Source of the DNA: Membranipora membranacea
Lineage: Eukaryota; Bryozoa; Gymnolaemata; Cheilostomatida; Membraniporidae
Length of the DNA stretch: 64,000 nt
Direction of reading: 5' to 3'
Assembly (NCBI GenBank): GCA_914767715.1
Contig: OU612069.1
Location: forward strand, 3,906,001-3,970,000
In this document: positions 49,387 to 61,115 of the stretch, piece after piece
How the letters are laid out: each line of letters starts with the position of its first letter
Numbering within the stretch: the stretch's first letter is position 1
Translations under genes and position numbers: made by a program
The notes under the pieces: model-generated
What the model was told of the DNA's origin: nothing
Databases searched by the model: none
The model's input: the letters and a program-made list of their open reading frames with translations, nothing else

Positions 49387-51299
49387 ACTGTTGAAATGAA
49401 AAAATTTCTCGCCGTTTCATGCAATATTTGAATACAAAAGGCCCTTTATCTCGGTTTGAAAAAAAACGCCAGTTAGTATCTTGTCGGGCTGGGCCAGCAA
49501 AATTGTCACTTGTAAGCAGTTGTCAGCAGGTTAGGGCAGTTTAGAATAACATAAAGGAGCCAAGTGGAGTTTCAATCAGAATTTTGAGGCTAATTGTTCA
49601 TTTGTTCGAACAATAGTTCTTTTTACAAGATGCATCATGGTTGCCCAGGTTATAATGCAACGACATAACTGCCTCTTTATTGTTTGTAGTTTTGTTGAGC
49701 TTGAATTTGAGGCCATCAATAAAGATTGAAACTCTCTATAAAACCCCCCTGAGAGGACATATAACATAGGAGTTATCTCTTGAGAAAAAGAAAGAAGTTA
49801 ACTCCACTCCAATAAGGCTAATTATCTTGTAACATTGATGCGCTTGACTGGAAAGCGCATCAATGTTTTGAGATCCAAAAGAATGAAGAAACTTTTGAAA
49901 ATAAATAATTAATTTGAACTGCTGGCATTATAATCAGATCACAAGAGATTCATCCTCTATAATTTTTTATGCCATGATCAATGTTTTAAACCTGAACTTT
50001 TGACTTCTTTTTGTTGTGAGCAATCACTATGCTACAAACCATATTCAGCGTTGATGCCTCTGGCACTCGTAATGATTTTTATATAGCAAAGTGTGCATCT
50101 ATTTCATTGCACTGTAGTGTATTGCACAGTTATGTATTGTATTGCTGTGAATTGTATTGTATTGTATTGTATTGTAGGGCATCCAAGAACTACATAATTG
50201 ATACTGATCAGCACACTAAACCATCTACAGATACTCCGCTATAGCCACTGAAAATATTTTACACAAAAAACTGAATATGCAGAACCTCAAATCAATGAAC
50301 TGACCTCAAACCTCAAACTGACCAGTCTCTACCTCAAGGTGATACAACTCCAAAACAAATAAAAGCGACTCAACTTCAATCAGCTTCAAGCTTATGGTGC
50401 CTCACCTTCTTCACTTCGGACATAGCCATGTCTGGTGTGGCTAAAGCGGCTGCACCTCATAGAAATGGTGCCAATTATTATATTATTTGCAATACACTGG
50501 ATAAGCCAGCACAACAGGAGGGACATCATACTGCAGCCATAGTTTTTTGTGCAAAGTACTAGGTAGGGACGAACAAACTGGTCTGTGTGTGGTTTTGCTC
50601 ATCAGTTTAGAAATGTGTATCAATAAATTCAATAAACTTCAAACCATCATAATATCTTATATCATTGGTCCCAGGAATAGTTCAGCAACAAACAACATTT
50701 GCGTATGAATAATCTAATCTAATCTGATCTAAGCTCAGCGAGTGAATATGTCACGATCAAAACTTTATTATCTGACAAAAGTACCTTAGTTTGTTTGACT
50801 TCTTGTTATATTTTACGGCTCTACGCCCACGCCCCGTACCCTGACTATCTTGGCTTTATGTTCTACATCAGGGTGGTCTCTATTAGGTTGGTCTGCTTCA
50901 GGTCGGTCTGCTTCTGGGTGGGCTAAATTAGGGTGGCCTATAGGTATAGAAGTAGCAGTCAGCTGCTCCGTTTTGACTGCATACATGCTGACTGTTTTGA
51001 AGTGAACCTTAGATATAACACCCGATGAGCTCCTAGGTGGATAATCGTCATCATCGTCATAATAGGAAGCATTGTTATAATATACTAGCAGTATGTCCCC
51101 ATCCTTGTTTTATATAGCAATGTAGAATCTGAGAGTATTCATCGACTAGATGAAGATTGTGAATAAGGTAATGGTCTAATGGTGATGTATCTGGTCTTGC
51201 AAGGTTCAAGGTCAGGATTTGATAAACGGTGCCAGCAATTAATTCTGATTTGGTACTGGCTCACCAGTCATTCTATCCGAGAGTAACTAAAACTGGCCT
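49387..51299. other. Intergenic stretch after the giant gene
   Basis: No supported gene. Contains a short TTGTA microsatellite (about 50145-50175) and a tract with GGTCGGTCTGCTTC-like direct repeats (50870-50945). Confidence 0.6.
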
Positions 51300-51306
51300 G
51301 TGTTTC

Positions 51307-52200
51307 TGGGTATCTGGGTATCTGTGTATCTGTATATCTGTGTATCTGGGTATCTGTGTATCTGGGTATCTGTGTATCTGGGTATCTGTGTATCTGGGTA
51401 TATGTGTATCTGGGTATCTTTGTATCTGGGTATCTGTGTATCTGTGTATCTGGGTATCTGGGTATCTGTGTATCTGGGTATCTGTGTATCTGGGTATCTG
51501 TGTATCTGGGTATATGTGTATCTGGGTATCTTTGTATCTGGGTATCTGTGTATCTGTGTATCTGGGTATCTGGGTATCTGGGTATCTGGGTATCTGGGTA
51601 TCTGTGTATCTGGGTATCTTTGTATCTGGGTATCTGTGTATCTGTGTATCTGGGTATCTGTGTATCTGGGTATCTGTGTATCTGTGTATCTGGGTATCTG
51701 TGCATCTGGGTATCTGGGTATATGTGTATCTGGGTATCTGTGTATCTGGGTAACTGTGTATCTGGGTATCTGGGTATCTTTGTATCTGGGTATCTGGGTA
51801 TCTGGGTATCTTGGTATCTGTGCATCTGGGTATCTGTGTATCTGGGTATATGTGTATCAGGGTATCTGTGTATCTGGGTATCTGGGGATCTGTATATCTG
51901 GGTATCTTTGTATCTGGGTATCTGGGTATCTGTGCATCTGGGTATCTGGGTATATGTGTATCTGGGTATCTGTGTATCTGGGTAACTGTGTATCTGGGTA
52001 TCTGTGTATCTGGGTATCTGTGTATCTGGGTATCTGGGTATCTGTGCATCTGGGTATCTGTGTATCTGGGTAAATGCGTATCAGGGTATCTGTGTATCTG
52101 GGTATCTGGGGATCTGTATATCTGGGTATCTTTGTATCTGGGTATCTGTGTATCTGGGTATCTGTGTATCTGGGTATCTGTGTATCTGGGTATCTGGGTA
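51307..52200. repeat. Satellite of TATCTGGG/TATCTGTG units
   Basis: About 110 copies of an 8-bp unit alternating as a 16-bp TATCTGGGTATCTGTG, with scattered variants. Larger patches (for example around 51.70 and 51.94 kb) repeat one another, so there is higher-order structure. Confidence 0.95.
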
Positions 52201-52590
52201 TGAGGGTATGTGGGTATGTTGGTATGACGGTATTGTGGGTATGTTGGTATGAGAGAATTGTGGGTATGTGGGTATGTTGATATGCGGGTATGTGGGTATG
52301 TGGGTATGTGGGTGTGTGGGTATTGTGTGTTTATTGTGGGTATGTTGGTACATGGGAATGTGGATACGTGGGAATGTGGATACGTGGGAATGTGGATACC
52401 TGGGAATGTTGGTACGTGGGAATGTGGGTACGTGGGTATGTGGATACGTGGGAATGTGGATACCTGGGAATGTGGATACGTGGGAATGTGGATACCTGGG
52501 AATGTGGGTATGTGGGAATGTGGATACCTGGGAATGTGGATATGTGGGTACGTGGGTATGCGGGTATGTGGGTATCTGGGTTTAGGATGT
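52200..52590. repeat. Satellite continuation: TGGGTATG then GGGAATGTGGATACGT units
   Basis: The unit changes first to tgggtatg and then to a 16-bp gtgggaatgtggatac form. A graded, related array beside the TATCTGGG block. Confidence 0.92.
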
Positions 52591-52649
52591 GGTTTGAGAA
52601 AAATTGCTACCACCACATGATTGTTTGCATTGAAGTCTATTTTAGTGGC

Positions 52650-53350
52650 AAGTAACCAAGAAAATCCCACTGTGGCGTTTAATTCAATAATTTAATGATT
52701 ATACAATATGACTTCTGTATTATAGAACTTTGTTCCATTTAATTTCCTGGCTATGTGGTAAGTAACTAGCCCATACTTTTATCATCTTCATGACTAAAGT
52801 TTACACAAAGCAGACTATAATCTTTTACTTTATTTCATAATTCATGTTGTAATCAAGAGAGCAATTCTTGCTGAAAGCTGAATGGAAAACAGTACCAGAT
52901 CGATGGTAAATCTCATATAGTCGACTACCACCCTGGAGGAGTAAATTATAGCTAGTTTGGAAGTGGCTTAATGTTAGCAAGCACAAAGTAAGCTGAGTTT
53001 GGGGTTTGAAAAAATGAGTAAATTCAAGTTAACCAAAGATTCTGATGTTTCAAGCTTAAGTTTTTCTCTTGCAAATAATACTTGCTCCTCTAGACCTATG
53101 GTAAATCTATGTCTCCGTCTCAAACCCAGAAATTGGGCCAAGACAACACCCAACATGATGCTTCTGGAACCTGAGAGAAAATTTATCCATGTATAACACT
53201 CAATTTAAAACCTCAAATGCTTTAGATATAGATATAGCATGCCCTAGAGATCTGTAAAACAATTTTAAAATTGATACTTGATGACCACTTAACTTATATC
53301 GTGAACCTGTAAATGACATAGTGTCTGATAATGAAATTATGAATGCTTTC
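52650..53350. other. Intergenic stretch between satellite and foldback MITE
   Basis: No exon, element or regulatory signal that I can support. A 65-codon reading frame at 52999-53196 is unrecognised. Confidence 0.5.
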
Positions 53351-53352
53351 AG

Positions 53353-53636
53353 TAGGTAAATTCGCGACCTTGGTATATATATTAAATAATCAATAAATAA
53401 TCAATGGAAATCCCATTTTCATTGGGAAATCCAACTTGAATTCAAGTTGTCTCCCTATTACCAATGAGGAGATAATCTAAGTTTCATGACATGAAACTTA
53501 GAATTATCTCCTCATTGGTGATATGGAGACAACTTGAATTCAAGTTGGATTCAGTTTGATTTTCCAATGAAAATGGGATTTTCATTGATTATTTATTGAT
53601 TATTTAATATATATACCAAGGTCGCGAATTTACCTA
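53353..53636. mobile_element. Near-perfect foldback MITE with TA target
   Basis: GGTAAATTCGCGACCTTGG and its reverse complement close a 280-bp element flanked by TA. The arms pair almost to the centre (AAGTTTCATG-a-CATGAAACTT at 53489). TA target and long palindrome fit a Tc1/mariner-type MITE (inference). Confidence 0.88.
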
Positions 53637-54244
53637 GTACGGGATGTTTTTTTCTATTATAACAAAAACCTGAACTGAAGTATGGTTTCCAATCATATCT
53701 CAGATATAACAAAGACAGACCAGTGCTCATTCTTAGAGCCACTTTTAGCCTACCATTTTCCCAGATCATAATTATGAATGATTGGTCTTAGGTATTTCAA
53801 CACGGCGACAACAAGTGGCCTGGCAATTGTAATGTTCTCATAACATATTTCCCTGTTCCTTTTCCTTTTCCTTTCCTTCTACATTGTCTTTCCTGAAGTG
53901 GTCAAAAATATGTCGTACAATAATAATGGTTTAATTTTATTGGTCCTCTCTGAAAAAAAAATTATGCTTATGATTCATGGCTATGTCTCAATGATCAGTG
54001 TTTACCTCAGCTCTTTTCCTGGTTGAGCTTCGAAGATCAAATTACAAGGAAACTTGTTGGCCACAACTTTAACTCTTTGGCTGCATACTTTCATGGGCTA
54101 GCTATTATTGGCAACCATTTTATAAAAATAATGCCGATTTGTAGTATATCCTTGTTCTGTCACCTTATGACTTTTTGTTTTTGACTATCATCTACTGTCA
54201 TTTCTTATACTCTATACTCTATATCTAAATATAGCAGTTTGGAC

Positions 54245-54253
54245 TATATAAAT
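54245..54253 (+). promoter_or_regulatory. TATA box of small secreted peptide gene 1
   Basis: TATATAAAT about 30 bp before the predicted transcript start. The minus-strand paralogue has the same element at the same distance from a shared 5'UTR motif. Confidence 0.65.
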
Positions 54254-54274
54254 ATCAAAGCATGAAACAGAAAT

Positions 54275-54322
54275 GTCATTGCAGACTGAGAAGTCAACAC
54301 TTTCTCAACTAATAACTACTCT
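54275..54322 (+). other. Non-coding exon 1 of peptide gene 1
   Basis: Carries CTGAGAAGTCAACA, shared with the paralogue. Donor CT|gtaagttcaat; the paralogue has gtgagttcaat. The exact start is not known. Confidence 0.65.
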
Positions 54323-54490
54323 GTAAGTTCAATTAACAACTAATAGCTAGCTCAAAATCTCTGATTGGTTTTCTGAAATTTAATGACAATATCTTATATT
54401 ATTAAGCTTTCATTGTATCTGTATCTGTCTAAATTTGTTGTTATTAAATTTCAAATATTCCATTTAGGTTTTCGTGGAACTTTTTGGAAG

Positions 54491-54918
54491 ATGAAGGTCA
54501 CACATGTACTTGCTCTGTTGCTGGTTGTGGTCACTGTGTTCTACACAGCAGCTATTGGTGATCCCACACCTGATGTAAGTTTATATATCACACTTTAAAC
54601 ATGTTACCAGATTTGGATTGTGTCCTGAATAGTAAAAAAGATGTTGTGCCAATACTTTCATAAAAGTTTATTTTGTTGGCTGCTAGTATAAGTAAATTAG
54701 AAAGTGATTGGAAAGATCGCGTTGCAAAATGCAAAAGCATCACACAAATGACTACTATTCTGTGTGCTCTGGTGACATGACGTTTTTTGACAATACAATA
54801 CAGCGCAATTGCTTCTCTTCCTTTTCAGTGCTGCTTGTGGAAAACTCGATATTTTCGCAGGTGCTCAGAAACATTTAGTCATCGGTGGTGTGCCTTTCCC
54901 TGTCGCATAATTTCTTGA
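54491..54918 (+). CDS. Small secreted cysteine-rich peptide, gene 1
   Basis: CDS 54491-54574 joined to 54829-54918, TGA at 54916; 57 residues. Exon 2 (54468-54574) holds 23 bp of 5'UTR, the ATG and a signal peptide (MKVTHVLALLLVVVTVFYTA, cleavage likely after Ala or Gly about 21-23), donor GAT|gtaagt. Exon 3 follows ttccttttcag and encodes the mature part: 29 residues, basic, with five cysteines in the pattern CC-x9-C-x8-C-x3-C. AATAAA at 55005-55010. The odd cysteine number could allow a dimer. I do not recognise the family: it could be a hormone, an antimicrobial or another secreted effector. The gene structure is backed by an inverted paralogue at 58.9-59.5 kb with matching promoter, UTR, splice sites and signal peptide. 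Confidence 0.8.
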
Positions 54919-55004
54919 GATAATACTAGAGTTATGTTGACTGACCGAGAACTAAAGATAAATGACCTTGGATTTAAATATAATATATTATATTGATAAA
55001 AGAT

Positions 55005-55010
55005 AATAAA
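55005..55010 (+). promoter_or_regulatory. Poly(A) signal of peptide gene 1
   Basis: AATAAA 87 bp after the TGA stop. Confidence 0.6.
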
Positions 55011-55019
55011 TATCCTTCT

Positions 55020-56580
55020 GATAAATAATAATAATATATTATACACTTTGATTGATTGCAAATTTGTTTCGCTTTTTACGCTGCTTCTCTTTTTACATTG
55101 ATCACAAGGATAAGCCGCATCAAAATTGCAAAGACCAAATTTTTTCATCATGCTCCACTCGTAGACAAGTAGTCGATCTATCAAATTTATTGCGTTCATA
55201 TTACATGCATAGTTTACAGCTTTGGTAAACAGAATTTAGTATATTCACGATGTGAGTCAAAAGAAAACATAGTAGGCAACCATTCTATCCAGGATGGCGC
55301 ATACAAATGTTAGGGCATTCCTGATCAAGCGAAGTTATGACAATGTTCATCATGTGGTAGTAATGCGACAGCAGATGCTTAATGTTTATAGATAAAATAA
55401 TATTCAACTCAGTTTCAGCCAGCCCCGGCAAGCCAATAAATGAAGGGTAGGTTTTATGAAACCATGGACTGGTGTATTGTAAATGAATTCACTATTTTAA
55501 ACAAAATATATAAGCATGCATGACTAATAGACTGGACTTAATCCAGACTCAATTAAGATGGAGTTAAAATGACATTTACAGCTTTGAAAACCGATACAAC
55601 TAAACAACAGAAGAGAAAAAATTAAAAGGCAATCAATGTCAATGCTTTAAAGTGTTAGGAATTGAAAGGGTTCTTACTTTTGATAGGTGCAATTGTCAGG
55701 CTGGTAAGGTGGGCTTTTGGTTTTACGCCGTTAGTAAATACTAATTTTCTCAGGTTCCTAGCAGGGGTAATATCTCAAAATACAAAGTAATAATAAGCGT
55801 TAAATTCTATGGTCAATTAATACTATTCAACTGTAGTTACTCAAGATAGTTTAACTTAGGGAATTCCCTCCTCAATATTACAAAGGAACTTCACGGGGAA
55901 ACCCTATTGTAACTTCCTTATTATGGCGTGGTTAGGAAAGTTTACAAGAATGCGACAAATTATGTATGACCTGTCTATGTTTATGTCTACACACTATGTT
56001 GATAAACCAGATTAATATCTCAATTAGTCTATTATGTCAATAATCAAGTGCTTTGTTTAACAAAAGGCAACCCAAAAATAGACTTTGTTCTACCGTTCAC
56101 AGTTCTGAACAGAAAAGGCTACTTGATAGAACTAGGACTATCCTTACCCTGACTTGCGGGGGGGGGGGGGGGGGGGAAATGATATTTCAAAGAGTTAGCT
56201 TTACTATTACATAACATATAATTTGATAGTCTACTTATGATAACAAAATTAAATTTCAGCCTTATAAATAATCACTTTCAATTACATCAAAGGATGACTT
56301 TAATTCAAGCTCTCCAATAGTGATGTTAACTTATTAAAGTATTTGACCCAAGCGAAGCAGTCTCACTAGCCAAAATAAACTGCTTTACCCCCCACTTTAG
56401 GTATGCCAATAAATACCCTGAAGTGCCACCTGCCCGGCTAGAAAATATTACCCTCTTACGAATTTTGAATTTATTGAAAACAAAATCAGATGACACTTTA
56501 ACTTCATAAAATTTGAGATATAAATAAATCTTCAAGGTCTTAAAAATAATTGCCTTACGAAATAATACGGTACTTGCTAT
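55020..56580. other. Stretch between peptide gene 1 and the 59-bp repeats
   Basis: AT-rich, no supported gene. Contains a poly-G run (about 18 G, 56158-56176). Confidence 0.55.
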
Positions 56581-56594
56581 ATTCTAGTGAAGTC

Positions 56595-57070
56595 TGTAAT
56601 TCTTCTTTGTGAATGCTCCTGTCACTATGTCTTCAAACTCGTAATCTTGAACTCTGTAATTCCTCTTTGTGTACGTCTCTGTCACCGTGGCTTCAACTCG
56701 TAATCCTGAACTCTGTAATTCCTATTTGTGTACGTCTCTGTCACCGTGGCTTCAACTCGTAATCCTGAACTCTGTAATTCCTCTTTGTGTACGTCTCTGT
56801 CACCGTGGCTTCAACTTGTAATCTTGAACTCTGTAATTCCTCCTTGTGTACGTCTCTGTCACCGTGTCTTCAACTCGTAATCTTGAACTCTGTAATTCCT
56901 CTTTGTGTACGTCTCTGTCACCGTGTCTTCAACTCGTAATCTTGAACTCTGTAATTCCTCTTTGTGTACGTCTCTGTCACCGTGTCTTCAACTCGTAATC
57001 TTGAACTCTGTAATTCCTCTTTGTGTACGTCTCTGTCACCGTGTCTTCAACTCGTAATCTTGAACTGTAA
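56595..57070. repeat. 59-bp tandem repeat
   Basis: About 8 copies of a unit containing GTAATTCCTCTTTGTGTACG and TCTCTGTCACCGTGTCTTCA. The period was measured as 59 bp between successive GTAATT starts (56715, 56774, 56833). Confidence 0.93.
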
Positions 57071-57094
57071 TTCTTCTCACTAATCTCTTACCAC

Positions 57095-57270
57095 CAATGT
57101 CTAAAATTGATACTCTTGGTAAACCCTTGCTACCAAAGTCTAAAATGCTACTCCTCTGACAAACCCTTGCTGCCAAAGTCTAAAGTGCTACTACCCTGAC
57201 AAACCCTTGCTGCCAAAGTCTGAAGTGCTACTACCCTGACAAACCCTTGCTGCCAAAGTCTAAAATGATA
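57095..57270. repeat. 40-bp tandem repeat
   Basis: About 4 copies containing GACAAACCCTTGCTGCCAAA and GTCTAAAGTGCTACTACCCT. Confidence 0.88.
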
Positions 57271-57274
57271 CTCC

Positions 57275-58260
57275 ATACTTACTACGGTGGGCCCTGCCTT
57301 ATATAGGGTGTTAGGATTGATGAGTTGGCATGGTGCAATAATGTTGAGGTGGCGCATAAAAAGTTCCGTTTGCTGATAAGTAGAACGTTTGCTAGGGTCG
57401 ATATTCTGCAATGATGCTGACTGTTTGCTGACTATACATGACTCATAAACCCAAGATTAATTATAAAACATATGATAAATATTGGTTAGCACATGGCATT
57501 GCTACGTATGTCATTTATTTGATAATAAATAATTATTAAACATAAAAATTATCTTACTCCTATTCTGAAGTTTCCAGTATGTATAAGTTATGTTAATCAT
57601 AGAATTAATAATAATTCTACAGCCATTAGTTTTTCTAATGCTGCTTTCCATGACCAGATAAATAGTCACAACTAAAAACCAATAATAAATAAATAATCAT
57701 ATCACAAGTTTCTACTGCTAATTTTGGTGATGTAAATAACTAGACACAACGATTGTACATGAATAGTGTAGTGGCTAATAAAAAGGGGGGGGAGAGTAGC
57801 ATTGATTAAAAGGTCACTGTTGCAATAAACATTGTCGAACACTATTTTTGTTGAGGCAGTTGTGTCTCTAATAGTTGCTGCCTAAATTTACATATTACTA
57901 ACTAATTATCTTCCTAATTATATTTTTGTTTCATAATAATTAAACTGAAGCTAAATCAAACACCTTCAATTATCATTAGCACGCCAAGGATTAGTGCTTG
58001 ATATAATGAATCAGTTATGCCTAATGATCGGCTCCATTGTGCTACACTTTGCATCGTACGGCAGATTATTTAAGATAGTACAATAAGTTACATTTTGCTA
58101 GCTCAGCAGACCAAGGCTAAATAAATAAAACATCTCTGAGTAAGCCATGGAATAACACAAGCATGCTTTCAGCGCATGCACAGTTTATAAACCCTTAATT
58201 TGCACGTGTGCTGTCCATAAATACAGGGCCTATAAGGTTGCTGCTTACCTACACTAATAA
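57275..58260. other. Stretch between tandem repeats and LINE fragment
   Basis: AT-rich; no gene, RNA or element that I can support. Confidence 0.5.
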
Positions 58261-58339
58261 ATATCAGTATAATAACTATGGTATTTGTCAGGAGTTACAA
58301 AAATGCTCCTGACACAATCGATATGTTTATTATTTCTCA

Positions 58340-58840
58340 TTAAAATTGCTTTTCCGTTCGTTCATCGAGTCATACCCCTTATACTGTCTACCTGTGTATT
58401 TTAAAAATATATTTGACTATGATAAGAAAGCACTCAGAAAGATTTATCCTATAGCAAACTCTTATGGTGCATCAGTAGGGACTCTAGACAACCGAACATC
58501 GGAGCGTTTTGAAAGATACTGTATGCTTTTATTACATGATGATGACCACCCTTTTCACGATTTTATTTCTAAACTTCCGTCTGATAGACTCTGTGCATAT
58601 AAACCAAGATGTGCATGTGGTAGTAACAGATTTATTAGACACTACATCAATTTTATCAATACTGTGATAGCTGGTTCCTGAGAGTAGATCTTGAGTAGCA
58701 AACTGCTTTTATCGTCGACTTTATTTTTTTTAGTATCATCCTCTTTTTTTTATTATATTCACAGAGTGGCAATCTAAGTTTATCTCGCCAATTTTTTGTT
58801 TAATATTTTGTGATAAATAAATAATCAATCAATCAAAAAA
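58340..58840 (+). mobile_element. LINE 3' fragment
   Basis: Encodes only the last about 110 residues of a LINE protein (CLPVYFKNIFDYDKKALRKI, then a final Cys/His-containing SDRLCAYKPRCACGSNRF). A 3'UTR ends in an AATC microsatellite (58813-58837). Confidence 0.72.
58346..58681 (+). pseudogene. C-terminal remnant of a LINE ORF
   Basis: Open but headless: the frame enters without a Met start and lacks all RT motifs. The C-terminal domain resembles the region after RT in the 18.6-19.4 kb copy (ADDDNHPLNS against HDDDHPFHD). Confidence 0.7.
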
Positions 58841-58931
58841 GTATCAAAAAGTAAGAGTTTACAATAAGTTACAATATCTAACATAGTAATCATCAATTAA
58901 TTAAGCGTTGGTTCAATCTCAAAGTCGTTCA

Positions 58932-59218
58932 TCAGCGGTGGTGACAACATTTCCTCTGAAATAAGAAAAGAACAAGTTGCCGTTAGTGGGATCTTGGCAA
59001 TTTCACAACCAATACGATTACATTATTTGTTTGAACACTATAAACGTGTTGCGTGGATCACATTTGATTGTTGTACTAGCACAAAAATTTTGATAGTTTA
59101 GAGTTTATTTGGTTCTCAGTATGTACAGAAAACTTACAAAGCGCCATCCGGCTACTTTTGGTATAGAAAACACAAGGAAAGCTCCTACTACCAGTGCGAG
59201 TACGAATGTGACCCTCAT
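58932..59218 (-). CDS. Small secreted peptide, gene 2 (inverted paralogue of gene 1)
   Basis: Minus strand: exon 2 59241-59138, CDS from ATG at 59218, signal peptide MRVTFVLALVVGAFLVFSIP, donor TTT|gtaagt. The exon 3 acceptor is cttatttcag at 58956. With the first AG, exon 3 reads RKCCHHR and stops (58932-58955), a 34-residue precursor. With an alternative AG two bases later it reads EMLSPPLMNDFEIEPTLN and stops near 58900. The signal peptide, the 23-bp UTR part of exon 2 and the first exon all match gene 1 at 54.3-54.9 kb. Only the CC pair at the start of exon 3 recalls the mature peptide of gene 1. It may be a truncated, decaying or strongly diverged copy. Function unknown. Confidence 0.68.
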
Positions 59219-59448
59219 CTTCTTAATGCTTCCGAGTAAATCTAGAATGAAGATTTAAAGTTATATCAAATGATCTTCAATATGAAATGTCACTTTTAAT
59301 CAAACATTCTTATTCTTATGCACTGAGCAATGAGAAGAAAAGAATTTTGAAGTAATTTGGTGACCAAAGCATCATAATTTGTTATGCCATCATAGTCAGC
59401 GTCGAAATGTAGTTGTTTGACCACATAGAATAAAATGATTGAACTCAC

Positions 59449-59495
59449 CAAATAATAATTAAGTTCTGAATCTGTTGACTTCTCAGCTTGCAATA
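59449..59495 (-). other. Non-coding exon 1 of peptide gene 2
   Basis: Minus-strand CTGAGAAGTCAACA as in gene 1; donor TTTG|gtgagttcaat. Start estimated from the TATA box. Confidence 0.6.
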
Positions 59496-59514
59496 ACAAT
59501 CATTCTACACACTC

Positions 59515-59526
59515 TTATATTTATAT
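59515..59526 (-). promoter_or_regulatory. TATA box of peptide gene 2
   Basis: Minus-strand CATATAAATATA, about 30 bp before the shared TTGCA-CTGAGAAGTC region. Matches the layout in gene 1. Confidence 0.6.
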
Positions 59527-59539
59527 GTTCTGTGTTACT

Positions 59540-61030
59540 ATAGAGCTCATGAGTATCGGGAATGTAATCAAAATGGATCAGCACAACAAAATATTAGAGA
59601 TTGAAGATTTATGTGAAAACCTGCTATAAATAGCACCTCAATGAAAGTTCAATGCCTATATGATCCAGTTAATGACAACAAATTTCCTTGTTTTTTTACA
59701 ATTCAAAATATATATCAGGAAAATTAAGTACTGAAATGTCGGCTATTTTGAGTTACCTTTTCCTCAACTACAATTAGTCTGTGCCAACACCAATGCCAAC
59801 ACACGGCCATGAATCTTCAAAAATCTTTTTCAGCTAGACAACACACAATGGTACACAAAAAGAATAATCACTGTATATACTATTCTCTTCAGTTCTTTAC
59901 CCTATCACTAAACGTATAGAGAATCCCAAACATCAAGACCAGCGGTTTTTTTCAAACTTGCAATGACACATCTCAGAGATACAGTCATTAATCACAGTAT
60001 TTACCTTTCCACCTGTCAGTGTGTATGTAAATGAGACAACGCAACGGTATTGCTCACCTCTAAAATAATTTGTCAAATAAGACACAAAATTCAGCATGAT
60101 TTCAACATTGCGTGAAGATCAAGCAATGTATGTCACTGGTACTTTGTACTGGGAGGTGAGAAAAACTCATGAATTAGTTAGATGTTGTATCAAGCCACAA
60201 GCTATTGAACCGATTGATTGTACTTTCCAAATGGTCGTCGGTATGTCCAAAGTTTAATATCAAGTTAGGAAAGGAACAAAACCTGTCCAAAGGGATGGGT
60301 GCCAGATAAGTAAGTTCTAAACCCAATTGTCCATTCCATTGTCTATTATTATCAGCAAATTAGTCCTGTTATGTAAAAGGCTATAATAAATATCAGAAAA
60401 TCAAAGAATATCTGAGAGGCAGTAAGGAGGGGTGGGGGAGATCACTTGATGCTCGCTTACCGCTATCTACAAGGCTATAGACAGTGGACTGTAGCCTGAT
60501 TTTTCGAAACCTAACTTCAATATTTGTTTAAAACAAGTCTATCCAATTACAAAACTTCTGCGTCTTGTTTTATTTTTCAATACTTCATTTGGCAATCTAA
60601 ATCATTTTGAGGAAATAATTTTACATTTAGTGCAAAAAACTGAAGAAATAAAGACAACCAAAAGAAACTATATTAGTGTAAGAAGGTAATCAAATACTCC
60701 TCACTTGAAGAAGGAGAGTCTGGACATTAAACACAAGGAAACCGGTAAATCATTGAATGATTTAGTAGGAGATGCATTACTTTAACAGCTGAGCCATGAG
60801 CACCAGAACATTGATTGGAAGCGTGAAAAATGAGTGATCCCGGAAGAGGTATCAGTCATCGTTCAGCAGTATTTCCTATTGATATATTTGCACTGACAAG
60901 TGGGGTGAGAGCGCCTAATTTGTGTGTCTTTTTTGTGTGTGTTTATATGTGATTTTTATGTGTTGCTTGTTCGCAGGCTGTAGTTTATAGATATTTCAAC
61001 ATTTGTACAAAAGATGTTCATAGCCTTAAA
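59540..61030. other. Stretch without a supported gene
   Basis: AT-rich; no exon series, RNA gene or complete element that I can support. Confidence 0.5.
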
Positions 61031-61034
61031 AAGG

Positions 61035-61115
61035 GCAAGCACACAGAAAAAAATAACTTCAGTTCCTGAAATAGATTGTATTCACTCTAACAGCCCCTCC
61101 CCCCCCCCCCCCCCG
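61035..61115. repeat. Possible MITE family A end and poly-C tract
   Basis: GCACACAGAAAAAAATAACTT resembles the family A terminus. It is followed by a run of about 17 C (61097-61114). No second end found. Confidence 0.4.

Noticed and set aside
51229-52670. Long open frames on both strands (up to 465 codons) rich in WVSVYLGICVSG or PRYTDTQI repeats
   Set aside because: They are translations of a stop-free 8/16-bp satellite; frames are open on both strands at once and show no gene structure.
57148-57411. 87-codon minus-strand ORF with repeated LQTLAARVCQGSS
   Set aside because: Translation of the 40-bp tandem repeat.
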